Below, piece by piece: positions 17,956 to 26,334 of a DNA stretch of 64,000 nucleotides (position 1 is the stretch's first letter; each line of letters opens with the position of its first letter). The notes below the pieces were generated by a model. The model searched no databases and had not been told where the DNA came from. It saw nothing but the letters and a program-made list of their open reading frames with translations. Position numbers and translations under genes: made by a program. Source of the stretch: Agrococcus lahaulensis DSM 17612. Lineage in GTDB: Bacteria > Actinomycetota > Actinomycetes > Actinomycetales > Microbacteriaceae. The stretch spans positions 558,001-622,000 of the forward strand of contig NZ_AULD01000006.1 in NCBI RefSeq assembly GCF_000425105.1, read 5' to 3'.

Positions 17956-18455
17956 GCGCTCGCGTCCACGCGGCCGCGGAGCGCGTGGGCCTTCTCGCCC
18001 ACCTGCCGCTCGAGGTCGGCGGCGAAGGCGTCGAGGCGGGCGGCGAGCGCCTCGTCGGTCGTCCCGAGGATGCGCGCGGCGAGGATGCCCGCGTTGCGGG
18101 CACCGCCGATCGAGACGGTCGCGACCGGGATGCCGGCGGGCATCTGCACGATCGAGAGCAGGCTGTCGAGGCCGTCGAGCCGCTCGAGCGGCACCGGCAC
18201 GCCGATGACGGGCAGTCGCGTCATGGAGGCGACCATGCCGGGCAGGTGCGCCGCGCCGCCGGCGCCAGCGATGATGACGCGCACGCCGCGGTCCGCGGCG
18301 CCGCGCGCGAACTCGACCATCTTGTCGGGCGTGCGGTGCGCCGAGACGACATCGACCTCGGAGGGGACGCCGAGCTCGTCGAGCACGGCCTTCGCCGCCT
18401 CCATGACCCGCCAGTCGGAGTCCGATCCCATGATGATGCTGACCTGCGAACGCAT
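17952..18455 (-). CDS. purE: N5-carboxyaminoimidazole ribonucleotide mutase
   Basis: PurE (167 residues here) converts N5-CAIR to CAIR in purine synthesis. It shows [10 protein letters not shown] (6-15), SAHRTPDKM and [14 protein letters not shown], which form the active site of class I PurE. The ATG at 18455 is chosen because a TACCCT box ends exactly seven bases upstream and GGAG lies within that spacer; an upstream in-frame ATG at 18482 would add nine unrelated residues. It sits 87 bases after purK, with its own promoter, and is coupled to the LCP gene. Confidence 0.95.
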   Translation of the reverse strand: MRSQVSIIMGSDSDWRVMEAAKAVLDELGVPSEVDVVSAHRTPDKMVEFARGAADRGVRVIIAGAGGAAHLPGMVASMTRLPVIGVPVPLERLDGLDSLLSIVQMPAGIPVATVSIGGARNAGILAARILGTTDEALAARLDAFAADLERQVGEKAHALRGRVDASA

Positions 18456-18462
18456 GGGCTCC

Positions 18463-18468
18463 AGGGTA
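18463..18468 (-). promoter_or_regulatory. -10 box of purE
   Basis: TACCCT on the minus strand ends seven bases before the purE ATG, so purE-LCP can be transcribed separately from purK, as a leaderless or very short-leader mRNA. Confidence 0.5.
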
Positions 18469-18542
18469 CGCACGCTCGCCATGGACGGCCTATCGCCTCG
18501 CCGCCCCGACGCATCCTCCGCCCGGAGCGCTCGATGCGAGCG

Positions 18543-19664
18543 TCAGGCGTCGAAGTGCGCGGCGGCCGCGCGCGCCCGGTAGGCGACCTCGTCGAGGTCG
18601 TCGCCGATCGCGGTGACGTGGCCGACCTTGCGCCCCGGCCTCGTGGCCTTGGCGTAGGAGTGCACCTTGACGTCCGGATGCGCGTGGAGCGCCGCGCGGT
18701 AGCGGTCGGTCATGGAGCCCGACGCGGGCCCCCCGATGACGTTGATCATGACGCTCGCGGGCGCGAGCAGAGCCGTCGAGCCGAGCGGCAGGTCGAGCAC
18801 CGCGCGGAGGTGCTGCTCGAACTGGCTCGTGATGGCGCCGTCGATCGTCCAGTGGCCCGAGTTGTGGGGCCGCATCGCGAGCTCGTTGACGAGCACGCGG
18901 CCGTCGCTCGTCTCGAACAGCTCGACCGCGAGCACGCCCGTCACGCCGAGCCCCTCGGCGATGTCCCGCGCGATGTCGTCGACGAGGGGCTGGATGCGCG
19001 CGGCGTGGCGCGCGGGAGCGAGCACTTCGGCGCAGATCGAGTCGCGCTGCACGGTCTGCACGAGCGGCCACACGAGGGTCTCTCCCGAGGGGCGGCGTGC
19101 GACCAGCTGGGCGAGCTCGCGCGAGAACGGCACGAGCTCCTCGACGAGCAGCCGGGGGCCGCCCGCCGCCGAGCCGTCGAGCCAGTCGTCGGCCTCCGCC
19201 GCGGCGCGGACCACGCGCACGCCCTTGCCGTCGTAGCCGCCCGTCGCGGTCTTGACGACACCGACGCCGCCGTGGTCGGCGAGGAAGCGCTCGAGGTCAG
19301 CGCGGGAGTCGACCGGCGCCCAGTCGGGCTGCGGCGCCCCGAGCTCGGCCATGCGCTCGCGCATCGCGCGCTTGTCCTGCGCGAAGCGCAGCGCGTCGGG
19401 GCCGGGGTGCACGCGGTGCCCGGCATCGACGAGCGCGCGGAGCACGTCCTGCGGCACGTGCTCGTGGTCGAAGGTCACGACGTCGACGCCTTCCGCGAAG
19501 GCGAGCACGGTCGCGGCATCGCGGTAGTCGCCGACCGCGGTCGCCGCGAGCGCGGCCGACATGCCATCCGCCTCAGCGAGCACGCGCAGCTCGATGCCGA
19601 GCTCCACCGCCGCCGGGATCATCATGCGGGCTAGCTGCCCGCCGCCCACCACGCCCACGATCAT
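18543..19664 (-). CDS. purK: 5-(carboxyamino)imidazole ribonucleotide synthase
   Basis: PurK (373 residues) is the ATP-grasp enzyme that makes N5-CAIR from AIR, ATP and bicarbonate, feeding PurE. The N-terminus IVGVVGGGQLARMM is the family signature; VKTATGGYDGKGVRVV, VEELVPFSRELAQLVARR and NELAMRPHNSGHWTIDG are the ATP-grasp and AIR-binding segments. The ATG at 19664 overlaps the stop of ugd (ATGA). Translation coupling with ugd is odd in function but clear in sequence. Confidence 0.95.
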   Translation of the reverse strand: MIVGVVGGGQLARMMIPAAVELGIELRVLAEADGMSAALAATAVGDYRDAATVLAFAEGVDVVTFDHEHVPQDVLRALVDAGHRVHPGPDALRFAQDKRAMRERMAELGAPQPDWAPVDSRADLERFLADHGGVGVVKTATGGYDGKGVRVVRAAAEADDWLDGSAAGGPRLLVEELVPFSRELAQLVARRPSGETLVWPLVQTVQRDSICAEVLAPARHAARIQPLVDDIARDIAEGLGVTGVLAVELFETSDGRVLVNELAMRPHNSGHWTIDGAITSQFEQHLRAVLDLPLGSTALLAPASVMINVIGGPASGSMTDRYRAALHAHPDVKVHSYAKATRPGRKVGHVTAIGDDLDEVAYRARAAAAHFDA

Positions 19665-20974
19665 GCTGGCTGCACCTCCGGCTTGCCGAGCCCGACGACG
19701 CGGAAGCCGGCGGCGGACCACCGGGCGGCGTCGAGCGTGTTGCGCCCGTCGACGACGACGCGCGCTTGGGTCCAACGGGCGACCTCGACCGGGTCGAGCT
19801 CGCGGAACTCCCGCCACTCCGTGCCGAGCGCGAGGACGTCGGCATCCCGCACCGCGTCCTCGACGGAGCCGGCGATCTCGAGCGAGGGCAGCATGCGGCC
19901 GGCCGTCTCCCTCGCCTGCGGGTCGAAGCCGACGACGGAGCGGCCCGAGCGCTGCAGGAACCGGCAGACGTCGAGCGCGGGCGAGTCACGCACGTCGTCG
20001 CTGTCGGGCTTGAACGCGAGCCCGAGCATCGCGACGCGGTCGCCGCCGACGGCGTCGAGCTCGCGCTCGACGAGCGCGGCCATGCGATCGCGGCGGCGCA
20101 GGTTGATGCGGTCGACCTCGCCGAGGAAGGCGAGCGTGTCGGCGTGCCCGAGCTCGCTCGCGCGGGCCTGGAAGGCGCGGATGTCCTTCGGCAGGCACCC
20201 CCCGCCGAAGCCGAGGCCTGCGTTGAGGAAGCGCCGGCCGATGCGCGCGTCGAGCCCGATCGCGTCGGCGAGCAGCGTCACATCGGCACCGACCGTCTCG
20301 GCGAGCTCGGCCATCGCGTTGATGAACGAGATCTTGGTGGCGAGGAAGGCGTTCGCGCTCACCTTGACGAGCTCGGCGGTCGCGAAGTCGAGCACGAGCC
20401 GCTCGGTGCCGCGCTCGAGCACCGACGCGTACACCGCGTCGAGTCGCTCGACCGCCGCGTCGTCACCGGGCTCGACGCCGTAGACGAGCCGGTCCGGTGC
20501 GAGCGTATCCCGCACCGCGAAGCCCTCGCGCAGGAACTCCGGGTTCCACGCGAGGCTCGCCCCCGTGGGCCGCACGAGCTCGGCGAGCCGCGCGGCGGTG
20601 CCGACCGGCACCGTCGACTTGCCGACCACGAGCGTGCCAGCGCCGAGGTGCGGCTCGAGCGACGCGATCGCCGCGTCGACGAACGTGAGGTCGGCGGCGT
20701 CGGAGCCCGGCAGCTGCGGCGTGCCGACGGCGATGAAGACGACGTCGCTCCCGGCGGCCTCGGCGATGTCGGTCGTGAAGCGGAGGCGACCCGCCTCGAC
20801 GCCCGTCCGCAGCAGCTCGGGGAGCCCGGGCTCGAAGAACGGCGGCTCGCCGCGCCCGAGCCGCTCGACCTTCGACGCGTCGACGTCGACGCCCACGGTG
20901 TCGTAGCCGAGCGAGGCCATCGCGGCGGCGTGCACCGCGCCCAGGTAGCCGCAGCCGATCACGGCGATCTTCAT
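19661..20974 (-). CDS. ugd: UDP-glucose 6-dehydrogenase
   Basis: The 437-residue enzyme oxidises UDP-glucose to UDP-glucuronate with two NAD. It has the N-terminal Rossmann motif IGCGYLG (6-12), VGTPQLPG, STVPVGTA, the FLREGFAVRD segment, and the catalytic cysteine C260 in GFGGGCLPKD. The ATG at 20974 has GAGGAG five bases upstream; an in-frame start 15 bases earlier lacks this. Length is normal. The product could feed glucuronate-containing glycans or glycolipids. The gene lies between a PH-domain gene (30 bases upstream) and purK (4-base overlap). Confidence 0.93.
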   Translation of the reverse strand: MKIAVIGCGYLGAVHAAAMASLGYDTVGVDVDASKVERLGRGEPPFFEPGLPELLRTGVEAGRLRFTTDIAEAAGSDVVFIAVGTPQLPGSDAADLTFVDAAIASLEPHLGAGTLVVGKSTVPVGTAARLAELVRPTGASLAWNPEFLREGFAVRDTLAPDRLVYGVEPGDDAAVERLDAVYASVLERGTERLVLDFATAELVKVSANAFLATKISFINAMAELAETVGADVTLLADAIGLDARIGRRFLNAGLGFGGGCLPKDIRAFQARASELGHADTLAFLGEVDRINLRRRDRMAALVERELDAVGGDRVAMLGLAFKPDSDDVRDSPALDVCRFLQRSGRSVVGFDPQARETAGRMLPSLEIAGSVEDAVRDADVLALGTEWREFRELDPVEVARWTQARVVVDGRNTLDAARWSAAGFRVVGLGKPEVQPA

Positions 20975-21004
20975 GGAGCTCCTCGTCATCTCGTCAGCGG
21001 CGCG

Positions 21005-21505
21005 TCACGCCGCGTCGACCCGGTCGGGCTCCGCGAAGCCCCGCGCGCCCAGCAGCTCCGACAGCGTGCGCTGCACGAGCGACGCGCTCGGCACGTCGGC
21101 GAGCACGACCGCGCGGTCGCCCCCGGTCGAGAGCAGCACGTCGCCGGCGCCGAAGAGCGCCTGCAGCCCGCGCCGGCGCACGGTCACGTCGTGCACGCGC
21201 GAGAGCATCGTCTCGCGGCGCGTGCCGCCGAAGCCGCTGCGGATGATGACGCGCTCGGTCGTGAACACGAAGCCGCGCGAGAGCCAGGCGAGCGTCGGCA
21301 CGATCGTCAGCAGCGCGACGACGATGCCGGCGACGGTGAGCACCGCGACGTTCCAGAGCGGCCAGTCGACCCGATCGACGAGCAGCGTCGAGAGGCCGAC
21401 GCACGCCCACAGCACGAGCACGGGCACGACGAGCACGCGACCATGCGGTCGCATGCGCGCGATCACTCGCTCGTCGCCGGCTTGCACGCGACGATTCTCC
21501 CCCAT
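21005..21505 (-). CDS. PH-domain (YdbS-like) membrane protein
   Basis: This 166-residue protein has two closely spaced membrane helices (about 26-44 and 50-72), then a bacterial PH domain with RGFVFTTERVIIRSGFGGTRRETMLSRVHDVTVRRRG. The layout matches the DUF304/YdbS-YdbT family, whose function is not known in detail. The ATG overlaps the birA stop (TGATG), so the two are coupled. The position between birA and ugd gives no clear hint of its role. Confidence 0.75.
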   Translation of the reverse strand: MGENRRVQAGDERVIARMRPHGRVLVVPVLVLWACVGLSTLLVDRVDWPLWNVAVLTVAGIVVALLTIVPTLAWLSRGFVFTTERVIIRSGFGGTRRETMLSRVHDVTVRRRGLQALFGAGDVLLSTGGDRAVVLADVPSASLVQRTLSELLGARGFAEPDRVDAA

Positions 21506-22230
21506 CACCGCACGTGCACGACGTCGCCGGCCCGCACGTCGACGATCCCGTCGCCGGCGTCGACCTGCAGCTCGCCGCCCGGACCGAGGCCGACCGCGCG
21601 CCCGCGCAGCTCGCCGGCCGGCAGCGCGACCCGCACGTCGCGCCCGATCGTGGCGAGCTCCGCCGCGACCGCGGCGCGCAGCCGCTCGGTGCCGAGGGCC
21701 GGCAGCAGGCCGTCGAGCGAGCGCAGCACGTGGCACAGGATCGCGTCGGCGAGCACGGGGGCGGTGCCCTCCGCCCCCTCGAGCGTCAGCGAGGTCGCGT
21801 GCTCGGTGGGGAGCTCGTCGCGCGCGAGGGTGAGGTTGACGCCGAAGCCGACCGCGACGCCGGTCCGCCGCCGCTCGCACAGGATGCCCGCGACCTTGCG
21901 CCCCTCGATGAGCACGTCGTTGGGCCACTTGATCGACGCGCGGTCGGCGACGAGCACGTCGAGCGCGTCGGCGAGCGCGAGGCCGGCGGCGAGCGGCAGC
22001 CAGCCGATCTGCTGCTCGTGCATCCGCTTCGTGCGCACGAGCACCGTCGCCGCGAGGCACTTGCCGGCGGGCGAGACCCACTCCCGGCCGAGCCGACCGC
22101 GGCCGGCGCGCTGGTCGAGCGTCGCCCAGGTGGTGAGGTGCTCGGCGCGCTCGTCGACGGCGTCGAACGTCGAGCCGACCGTGCCGAGCTCGATCACGCT
22201 CGCGGCCCTCGCCGCGCCGGGGAAGAGCAT
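21505..22230 (-). CDS. birA: Biotin--[acetyl-CoA-carboxylase] ligase
   Basis: The 241-residue protein attaches biotin to the biotin carrier domain of acyl-CoA carboxylase. The biotinyl-AMP motif RAGRGRLGREW (41-51), KWPND (101-105) and GRKVAGIL (111-118) are present. There is no N-terminal winged-helix domain, so this is a monofunctional ligase rather than a repressor. It is divergent from the carboxylase beta-subunit gene, whose partner alpha subunit (40.5-42.3 kb) carries the target lysine. TAGGCT six bases before the ATG marks a leaderless start. Confidence 0.93.
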   Translation of the reverse strand: MLFPGAARAASVIELGTVGSTFDAVDERAEHLTTWATLDQRAGRGRLGREWVSPAGKCLAATVLVRTKRMHEQQIGWLPLAAGLALADALDVLVADRASIKWPNDVLIEGRKVAGILCERRRTGVAVGFGVNLTLARDELPTEHATSLTLEGAEGTAPVLADAILCHVLRSLDGLLPALGTERLRAAVAAELATIGRDVRVALPAGELRGRAVGLGPGGELQVDAGDGIVDVRAGDVVHVR

Positions 22231-22236
22231 GACCCC

Positions 22237-22242
22237 AGCCTA
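22237..22242 (-). promoter_or_regulatory. -10 box of birA
   Basis: TAGGCT on the minus strand ends six bases before the birA ATG at 22230. There is no Shine-Dalgarno between them, which supports a leaderless transcript. Confidence 0.5.
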
Positions 22243-22295
22243 TGCGGGCGAGCGAGCGGGCATGGAGGGGAGCGCCACCGCACTGGCGCGCATCG

Positions 22296-22311
22296 CTGTG
22301 GGAGTCCACAA
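22296..22311. promoter_or_regulatory. Candidate operator shared by acyl-CoA carboxylase genes
   Basis: CTGTGGGAGTCCACAA is a near-perfect inverted repeat (TGTGG and CCACA around GAGT). It ends 22 bases before the -10 box of the beta-subunit gene, over its expected -35. The same 16-mer with two changes recurs at 40463-40478 upstream of the alpha-subunit gene. A transcription factor controlling both is inferred. Confidence 0.5.
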
Positions 22312-22333
22312 AGGCGTGGCATGAGCGCCCGTC

Positions 22334-22339
22334 TAGAGT
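22334..22339 (+). promoter_or_regulatory. -10 box of the carboxylase beta/epsilon operon
   Basis: TAGAGT ends seven bases before the GTG at 22347. No Shine-Dalgarno is present, so translation is probably leaderless. Confidence 0.55.
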
Positions 22340-22346
22340 GGCATCC

Positions 22347-23948
22347 GTGACCCACGAGACGCCGGCTTCGAACGACCTCACGACGACCGCCGCGCGGATC
22401 GAGGATCTCCGCCGCCGCCACGGCGAGGCGGTGGTCGACAAGGAGGCCAGGGCCAAGGAGCGCCAGGGCGCGAAGGGCAAGAAGACCGCTCGCGAGCGCA
22501 TCGAGCAGTTCGTCGACCCGGGCTCGTTCGTCGAGTTCGACGCCTACGTGCGCCACCGCACGACCGCGTTCGGGATGGACGGCAACCGTCCCTACGGCGA
22601 CGCCGTCGTGACCGGCATCGGGACCGTCCACGGTCGCCGGGTCGCCGTCTACTCGCAGGACTTCACGACCTTCGGCGGCTCGCTCGGCGAGGTCGCGGGC
22701 GAGAAGATCATCAAGATCCAGGACTACGCGACGAAGGTCGGCGTGCCGATCGTGGGCATGCTCGACTCGGGCGGCGCGCGCATCCAGGAGGGCGTCGTCG
22801 CCCTCGGCAAGTACGGCGAGATCTTCAAGCGCAACACCGCCGCATCCGGGGTCATCCCGCAGATCTCGATCGTGATGGGCCCCGCCGCTGGCGGCGCCGT
22901 CTACTCCCCCGCGCTCACCGACTTCGTCGTCATGGTCGACAAGTCGAGCCACATGTTCGTCACCGGCCCCGACGTCATCAAGACCGTCACGGGCGAGGAG
23001 GTCGGCTTCGAGGAGCTCGGCGGCGGCCGCACCCACAACACCGTCTCGGGCGTCAGCCACTACCTCGCCGCCGACGAGGACGACGCCCTCGACTACGTCC
23101 GGGCGCTGCTCGCCTACCTGCCCGACAACAACCAGTCGGAGGTGCCCGCCTACGACCACACCGCCGAGCGGGTCGTCAACGACACCGACCGCCGCCTCGA
23201 CACGATCATCCCCGACTCCCCGAACCAGCCCTACGACGTGCTCGGGATCATCGAGACGATCATGGACGACCGCGAGTTCCTCGAGGTGCAGCCGCTCTAC
23301 GCGCCCAACATCGTCATCGGGTTCGGCCGGCTCGAGGGCCGCACGATCGGCGTGATCGCGAACCAGCCGAACCAGATGGCCGGCACCCTCAACATCGAGG
23401 CGGGCGAGAAGGCTGCGCGCTTCGTGCGCTTCTGCGACTCGTTCTCCATCCCGATCCTCACGATCGTCGACGTGCCCGGCTACCTGCCCGGCACCGACCA
23501 GGAGTGGTCGGGCGTCATCCGTCGCGGCGCGAAGCTGCTCTACGCCTACGCCGAGGCCACCGTCCCGATGGTGACGGTCATCACCCGCAAGGCCTACGGC
23601 GGCGCCTACATCGTCATGGGCTCGAAGCAGCTCGGCGCCGACGTCAACATCGCGTGGCCCTCCGCCGAGATCGCGGTGATGGGCGGGCAGGGCGCCGTCA
23701 ACATCCTCTACCGCAACGAGATCAAGCAGGCGGAGGCGGACGGGCACGACGTGGCGGAGGTGCGGTCGCGGCTCGCGAGCGAGTACACCTACAACGTCGC
23801 GTCGCCGTTCCTCGCGGCCGAGCGCGGCGAGCTCGACGGCATCATCGAGCCGGCCGAGACCCGCGTCATGGTCACGCGCGCCTTCCGTGCGCTGCGCACG
23901 AAGCGCGTGCACCGGCCCGAGAAGAAGCACGGGAACATCCCGCTGTGA
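22347..23948 (+). CDS. pccB: Acyl-CoA carboxylase carboxyltransferase (beta) subunit
   Basis: This 533-residue protein moves carboxyl from carboxybiotin to acetyl- or propionyl-CoA. It has two crotonase-like halves with [16 protein letters not shown] near the start, [11 protein letters not shown] and [13 protein letters not shown] for the acyl-CoA oxyanion hole, [16 protein letters not shown], and [21 protein letters not shown] plus [14 protein letters not shown] for the biotin side. GTG 22347 is chosen from the -10 box and the usual start of the family; the open frame extends upstream without homology. It is followed by the epsilon subunit in a GTGA overlap. Acetyl versus propionyl preference depends on a single active-site residue that I did not assign. 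Confidence 0.93.
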   Translation: MTHETPASNDLTTTAARIEDLRRRHGEAVVDKEARAKERQGAKGKKTARERIEQFVDPGSFVEFDAYVRHRTTAFGMDGNRPYGDAVVTGIGTVHGRRVAVYSQDFTTFGGSLGEVAGEKIIKIQDYATKVGVPIVGMLDSGGARIQEGVVALGKYGEIFKRNTAASGVIPQISIVMGPAAGGAVYSPALTDFVVMVDKSSHMFVTGPDVIKTVTGEEVGFEELGGGRTHNTVSGVSHYLAADEDDALDYVRALLAYLPDNNQSEVPAYDHTAERVVNDTDRRLDTIIPDSPNQPYDVLGIIETIMDDREFLEVQPLYAPNIVIGFGRLEGRTIGVIANQPNQMAGTLNIEAGEKAARFVRFCDSFSIPILTIVDVPGYLPGTDQEWSGVIRRGAKLLYAYAEATVPMVTVITRKAYGGAYIVMGSKQLGADVNIAWPSAEIAVMGGQGAVNILYRNEIKQAEADGHDVAEVRSRLASEYTYNVASPFLAAERGELDGIIEPAETRVMVTRAFRALRTKRVHRPEKKHGNIPL

Positions 23949-24142
23949 GCGACGCATCCGAGTCCGTCATGATCGTGGTCGCGGGCTCGCCGACGCCCGA
24001 GGAGCGGGCCGCCGTCGAGGCGGCGCTCACCGGGATGGCGGCGGAGTGGGCCGAGACGAAGCACCGCCGCGTGCTCGACAGCGAGAGCGAGTGGCAGTCG
24101 AAGTCGCGGCTCCCCGACGGCAGGCGCTGGCAGCAGGACTGA
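23945..24142 (+). CDS. Acyl-CoA carboxylase epsilon subunit
   Basis: This 65-residue protein starts at a GTG overlapping the beta-subunit stop. It contains [19 protein letters not shown] in the first half and ends [12 protein letters not shown]; a short SP-EE-AA-AAL helix followed by a C-terminal W is the pattern of the small epsilon subunits known only from actinobacterial acyl-CoA carboxylases, where they stabilise or activate the complex. Position and length agree with that family. It is convergent with the acyltransferase gene, 7 bases away. Confidence 0.85.
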   Translation: MSDASESVMIVVAGSPTPEERAAVEAALTGMAAEWAETKHRRVLDSESEWQSKSRLPDGRRWQQD

Positions 24143-24149
24143 CGGGCGC

Positions 24150-26264
24150 TCAGCCGCCGGGCGCGGCGTCGGGTGCCGGCGCGTCGACGACGTGCACCCC
24201 GCGACCCGCCTGCTCGGCCCGCAGTCGCGGCAGCAGCGCATCCTCGAGCAGCGCGACCCGCTGCACCGCGCCGGGCGCGCTGATGTGGTGCGGGTCGGCC
24301 CACGTGTAGACGCCGCCCGCGATGAGCGGGCACGCGCGGCGCTCGACGTCGCAGTACCAGCCGAGCGTGTCGACGAGGTCGCCGCCGCCGGCCGCGATCG
24401 TCTCGACCATGCGCTCGTGCCGCCGCAGCTCTTCCTCGTCGAGGGGCGCGATGCACGTCGCGAGGTCGTCGTCGGTCGCGACCGCGTCGAGGCACTCCTG
24501 CATCTCGGCGAACGGCGGCGCGCTGTCGAGCCACACCGAGCGCACCCCGAGCGCGTCGAGCTGCCGCATGAGGTCGAGCGTGCCCTCGGCGAGCCGCCGC
24601 CCGACGTCGAGGCCGAGGTGGCGGTAGCCGTCGCCGACCCACCACGCGCCGTAGGTGATCACGACGAGGTCGGGCCTCCGCTCCGCGGCGAGCTCGAGCA
24701 CGAGCGCGATGTGCTCCTCGCACGCAGCCGCCTCGTCCCCGAGCTCGCGCGCGACGACCGGAGCGCTCGAGAACGGGCACATCTCGCGGCCGAGCAGCTG
24801 CACGTCGGCGTGCCCCGCGAGCGCCGCGCGCACGCCCGGCGCGAGGGCGACCGCTTGCGAGTCGCCGACGAGCCACGCCTCGCGGCCGTGCGTCGCGGGC
24901 GGCGCCGGGTAGCGGCACGCGTCGAGCTCGAGCTCGTCGACCGTCGAGCACTCGTCGACGAGCCACTCCGACGACTGGCCCGCCTCCCCCGAGACCGCGC
25001 CGCGCATCGGCGCCGTCGGCTTCGACACCGATTGCGCGACCCACTCCTGCAGCTGCGCGGGCGACTCGGGCTGGGGCGCCGCGGCCGCCTGCGCCGCGAT
25101 CGCGCGCTCCTGGATGCCGGGCGCGATCGCGATCGCCACGGCCGCCGCGGTCGCGACCGCCGGCAGCAGCGGCACGAGCCGCGGCACCGATCGCGACTCG
25201 CGCGGTCGCGGCCGGCTCGCGAGCGCGATGAGCCTCGTCGAGCCCCACGCGAGCGCGATCGAGAGCGCGAGCACGAGGGTGCCCGGCACGAGCCCGACGC
25301 CGTCGCCCTGCGCCGGGTCGAGCGCGACGAGCCCCTTCAGCACCGGCCAGTGCCAGAGGTAGAGCCCGTAGGAGATGCCTCCGAGCCACACGAGCGGCCG
25401 CCAGGAGAGCACGCGGCCCACGGGCCCCGGGTCCGCGCCGTGCCCGGCGAGCAGCACGAGCAGCGCGCCGGTCACGGGCCACAGCGTGACCGCGCCCGGC
25501 TGCGCGAAGTGCTGCGGCAGCATGCCCGCGGTGAGCACGAGGGCGATGCCGACGACCGCCATGACCGCTCGCGCGATGGGCGCGAGGGGGATGCGCGTGA
25601 GCACGAGCGCCGCGAACCCGCCGAGGGCGAGCTCCCAGGACCTCGCGAGCGTGTCGTAGTAGGCGGGCACGGGATCGATCGCGATCTGCTGGTTGGCGTA
25701 GACGAACGATGCGACGGCGGCGGCGCCGAGCAGGGCGCCCGCGATCGAGCGCGCCCGCCGTGCAGCGCCGTCGCCGAGCGCGAAGGCGAGGAGCCCGATG
25801 AGCACGATGCACAGCGCCGTCCACTGCCCCTGCACGCTCATGGCCCAGAAGTGCTGGAACTCCGACTTCGCGAGGCCGGCGCCGAGGTAGTCGGTCGCCG
25901 TCGACGCGAGCCGCTCGTTCATGCGGTACGTCGCCGCCGCCGAGATGTCGTGCGCGACGCGGTTGAGCAGCAGCGGCCCCGAGGCGACGAGCGCGATCGA
26001 GCCCGCGACGACGAGCACGATGGCCGCCATCGGGAAGAGCCGCTTGGCCTGCCGCCAGAGCGCCGCGATGACGCCGACGCGTCCGCTGCGCTCGATCTCG
26101 CCGATGAGGCTCGACGCGAGCAGGAAGCCGCCGATCGCGAAGAACACGTCGACCCCGCCCGAGACGTTGCCGAACCAGATGTGCGAGGTCGCCACGAGCA
26201 GCGACGCGAGCGCGCGCAGACCCTGCAGGTCGGCGCGGCGGCGGTGCACGGGAGTCGTCGTCAT
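24150..26264 (-). CDS. OatA-like O-acyltransferase with SGNH domain (copy 1)
   Basis: The 704-residue protein fuses a membrane acyltransferase-3 domain (about 1-350, ten or so helices) to an extracytoplasmic SGNH esterase-like domain (about 430-670). The first domain has DLQGLRALASLLVATSHIWF with the conserved histidine (H28) and FFAIGGFLLASS. The second has WLVGDSQAV (S469), DLVVITYGAWW and WADPHHIS (D657, H660), a Ser-Asp-His set. Such proteins pass acetyl groups from cytoplasmic acetyl-CoA to wall polymers. ATG 26264 has no Shine-Dalgarno; a TAGCGT box lies upstream. A paralogue follows upstream in the same direction, 70 bases away. Confidence 0.88.
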   Translation of the reverse strand: MTTTPVHRRRADLQGLRALASLLVATSHIWFGNVSGGVDVFFAIGGFLLASSLIGEIERSGRVGVIAALWRQAKRLFPMAAIVLVVAGSIALVASGPLLLNRVAHDISAAATYRMNERLASTATDYLGAGLAKSEFQHFWAMSVQGQWTALCIVLIGLLAFALGDGAARRARSIAGALLGAAAVASFVYANQQIAIDPVPAYYDTLARSWELALGGFAALVLTRIPLAPIARAVMAVVGIALVLTAGMLPQHFAQPGAVTLWPVTGALLVLLAGHGADPGPVGRVLSWRPLVWLGGISYGLYLWHWPVLKGLVALDPAQGDGVGLVPGTLVLALSIALAWGSTRLIALASRPRPRESRSVPRLVPLLPAVATAAAVAIAIAPGIQERAIAAQAAAAPQPESPAQLQEWVAQSVSKPTAPMRGAVSGEAGQSSEWLVDECSTVDELELDACRYPAPPATHGREAWLVGDSQAVALAPGVRAALAGHADVQLLGREMCPFSSAPVVARELGDEAAACEEHIALVLELAAERRPDLVVITYGAWWVGDGYRHLGLDVGRRLAEGTLDLMRQLDALGVRSVWLDSAPPFAEMQECLDAVATDDDLATCIAPLDEEELRRHERMVETIAAGGGDLVDTLGWYCDVERRACPLIAGGVYTWADPHHISAPGAVQRVALLEDALLPRLRAEQAGRGVHVVDAPAPDAAPGG

Positions 26265-26334
26265 GGCAGGAGCGGACCGCGGCGCGCGCAACGGCCCAGG
26301 TTGCGCACGCTACGCCAGGATGCTGAGGACTGGA

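Noticed and set aside
15581-18103. 840-codon minus-strand open frame across the GT2, LCP and purE region
   Set aside because: It runs antisense to a GT2 with full motifs and out of frame to the LCP gene; the predicted protein is a run of Arg, Ala and Gly without a domain.
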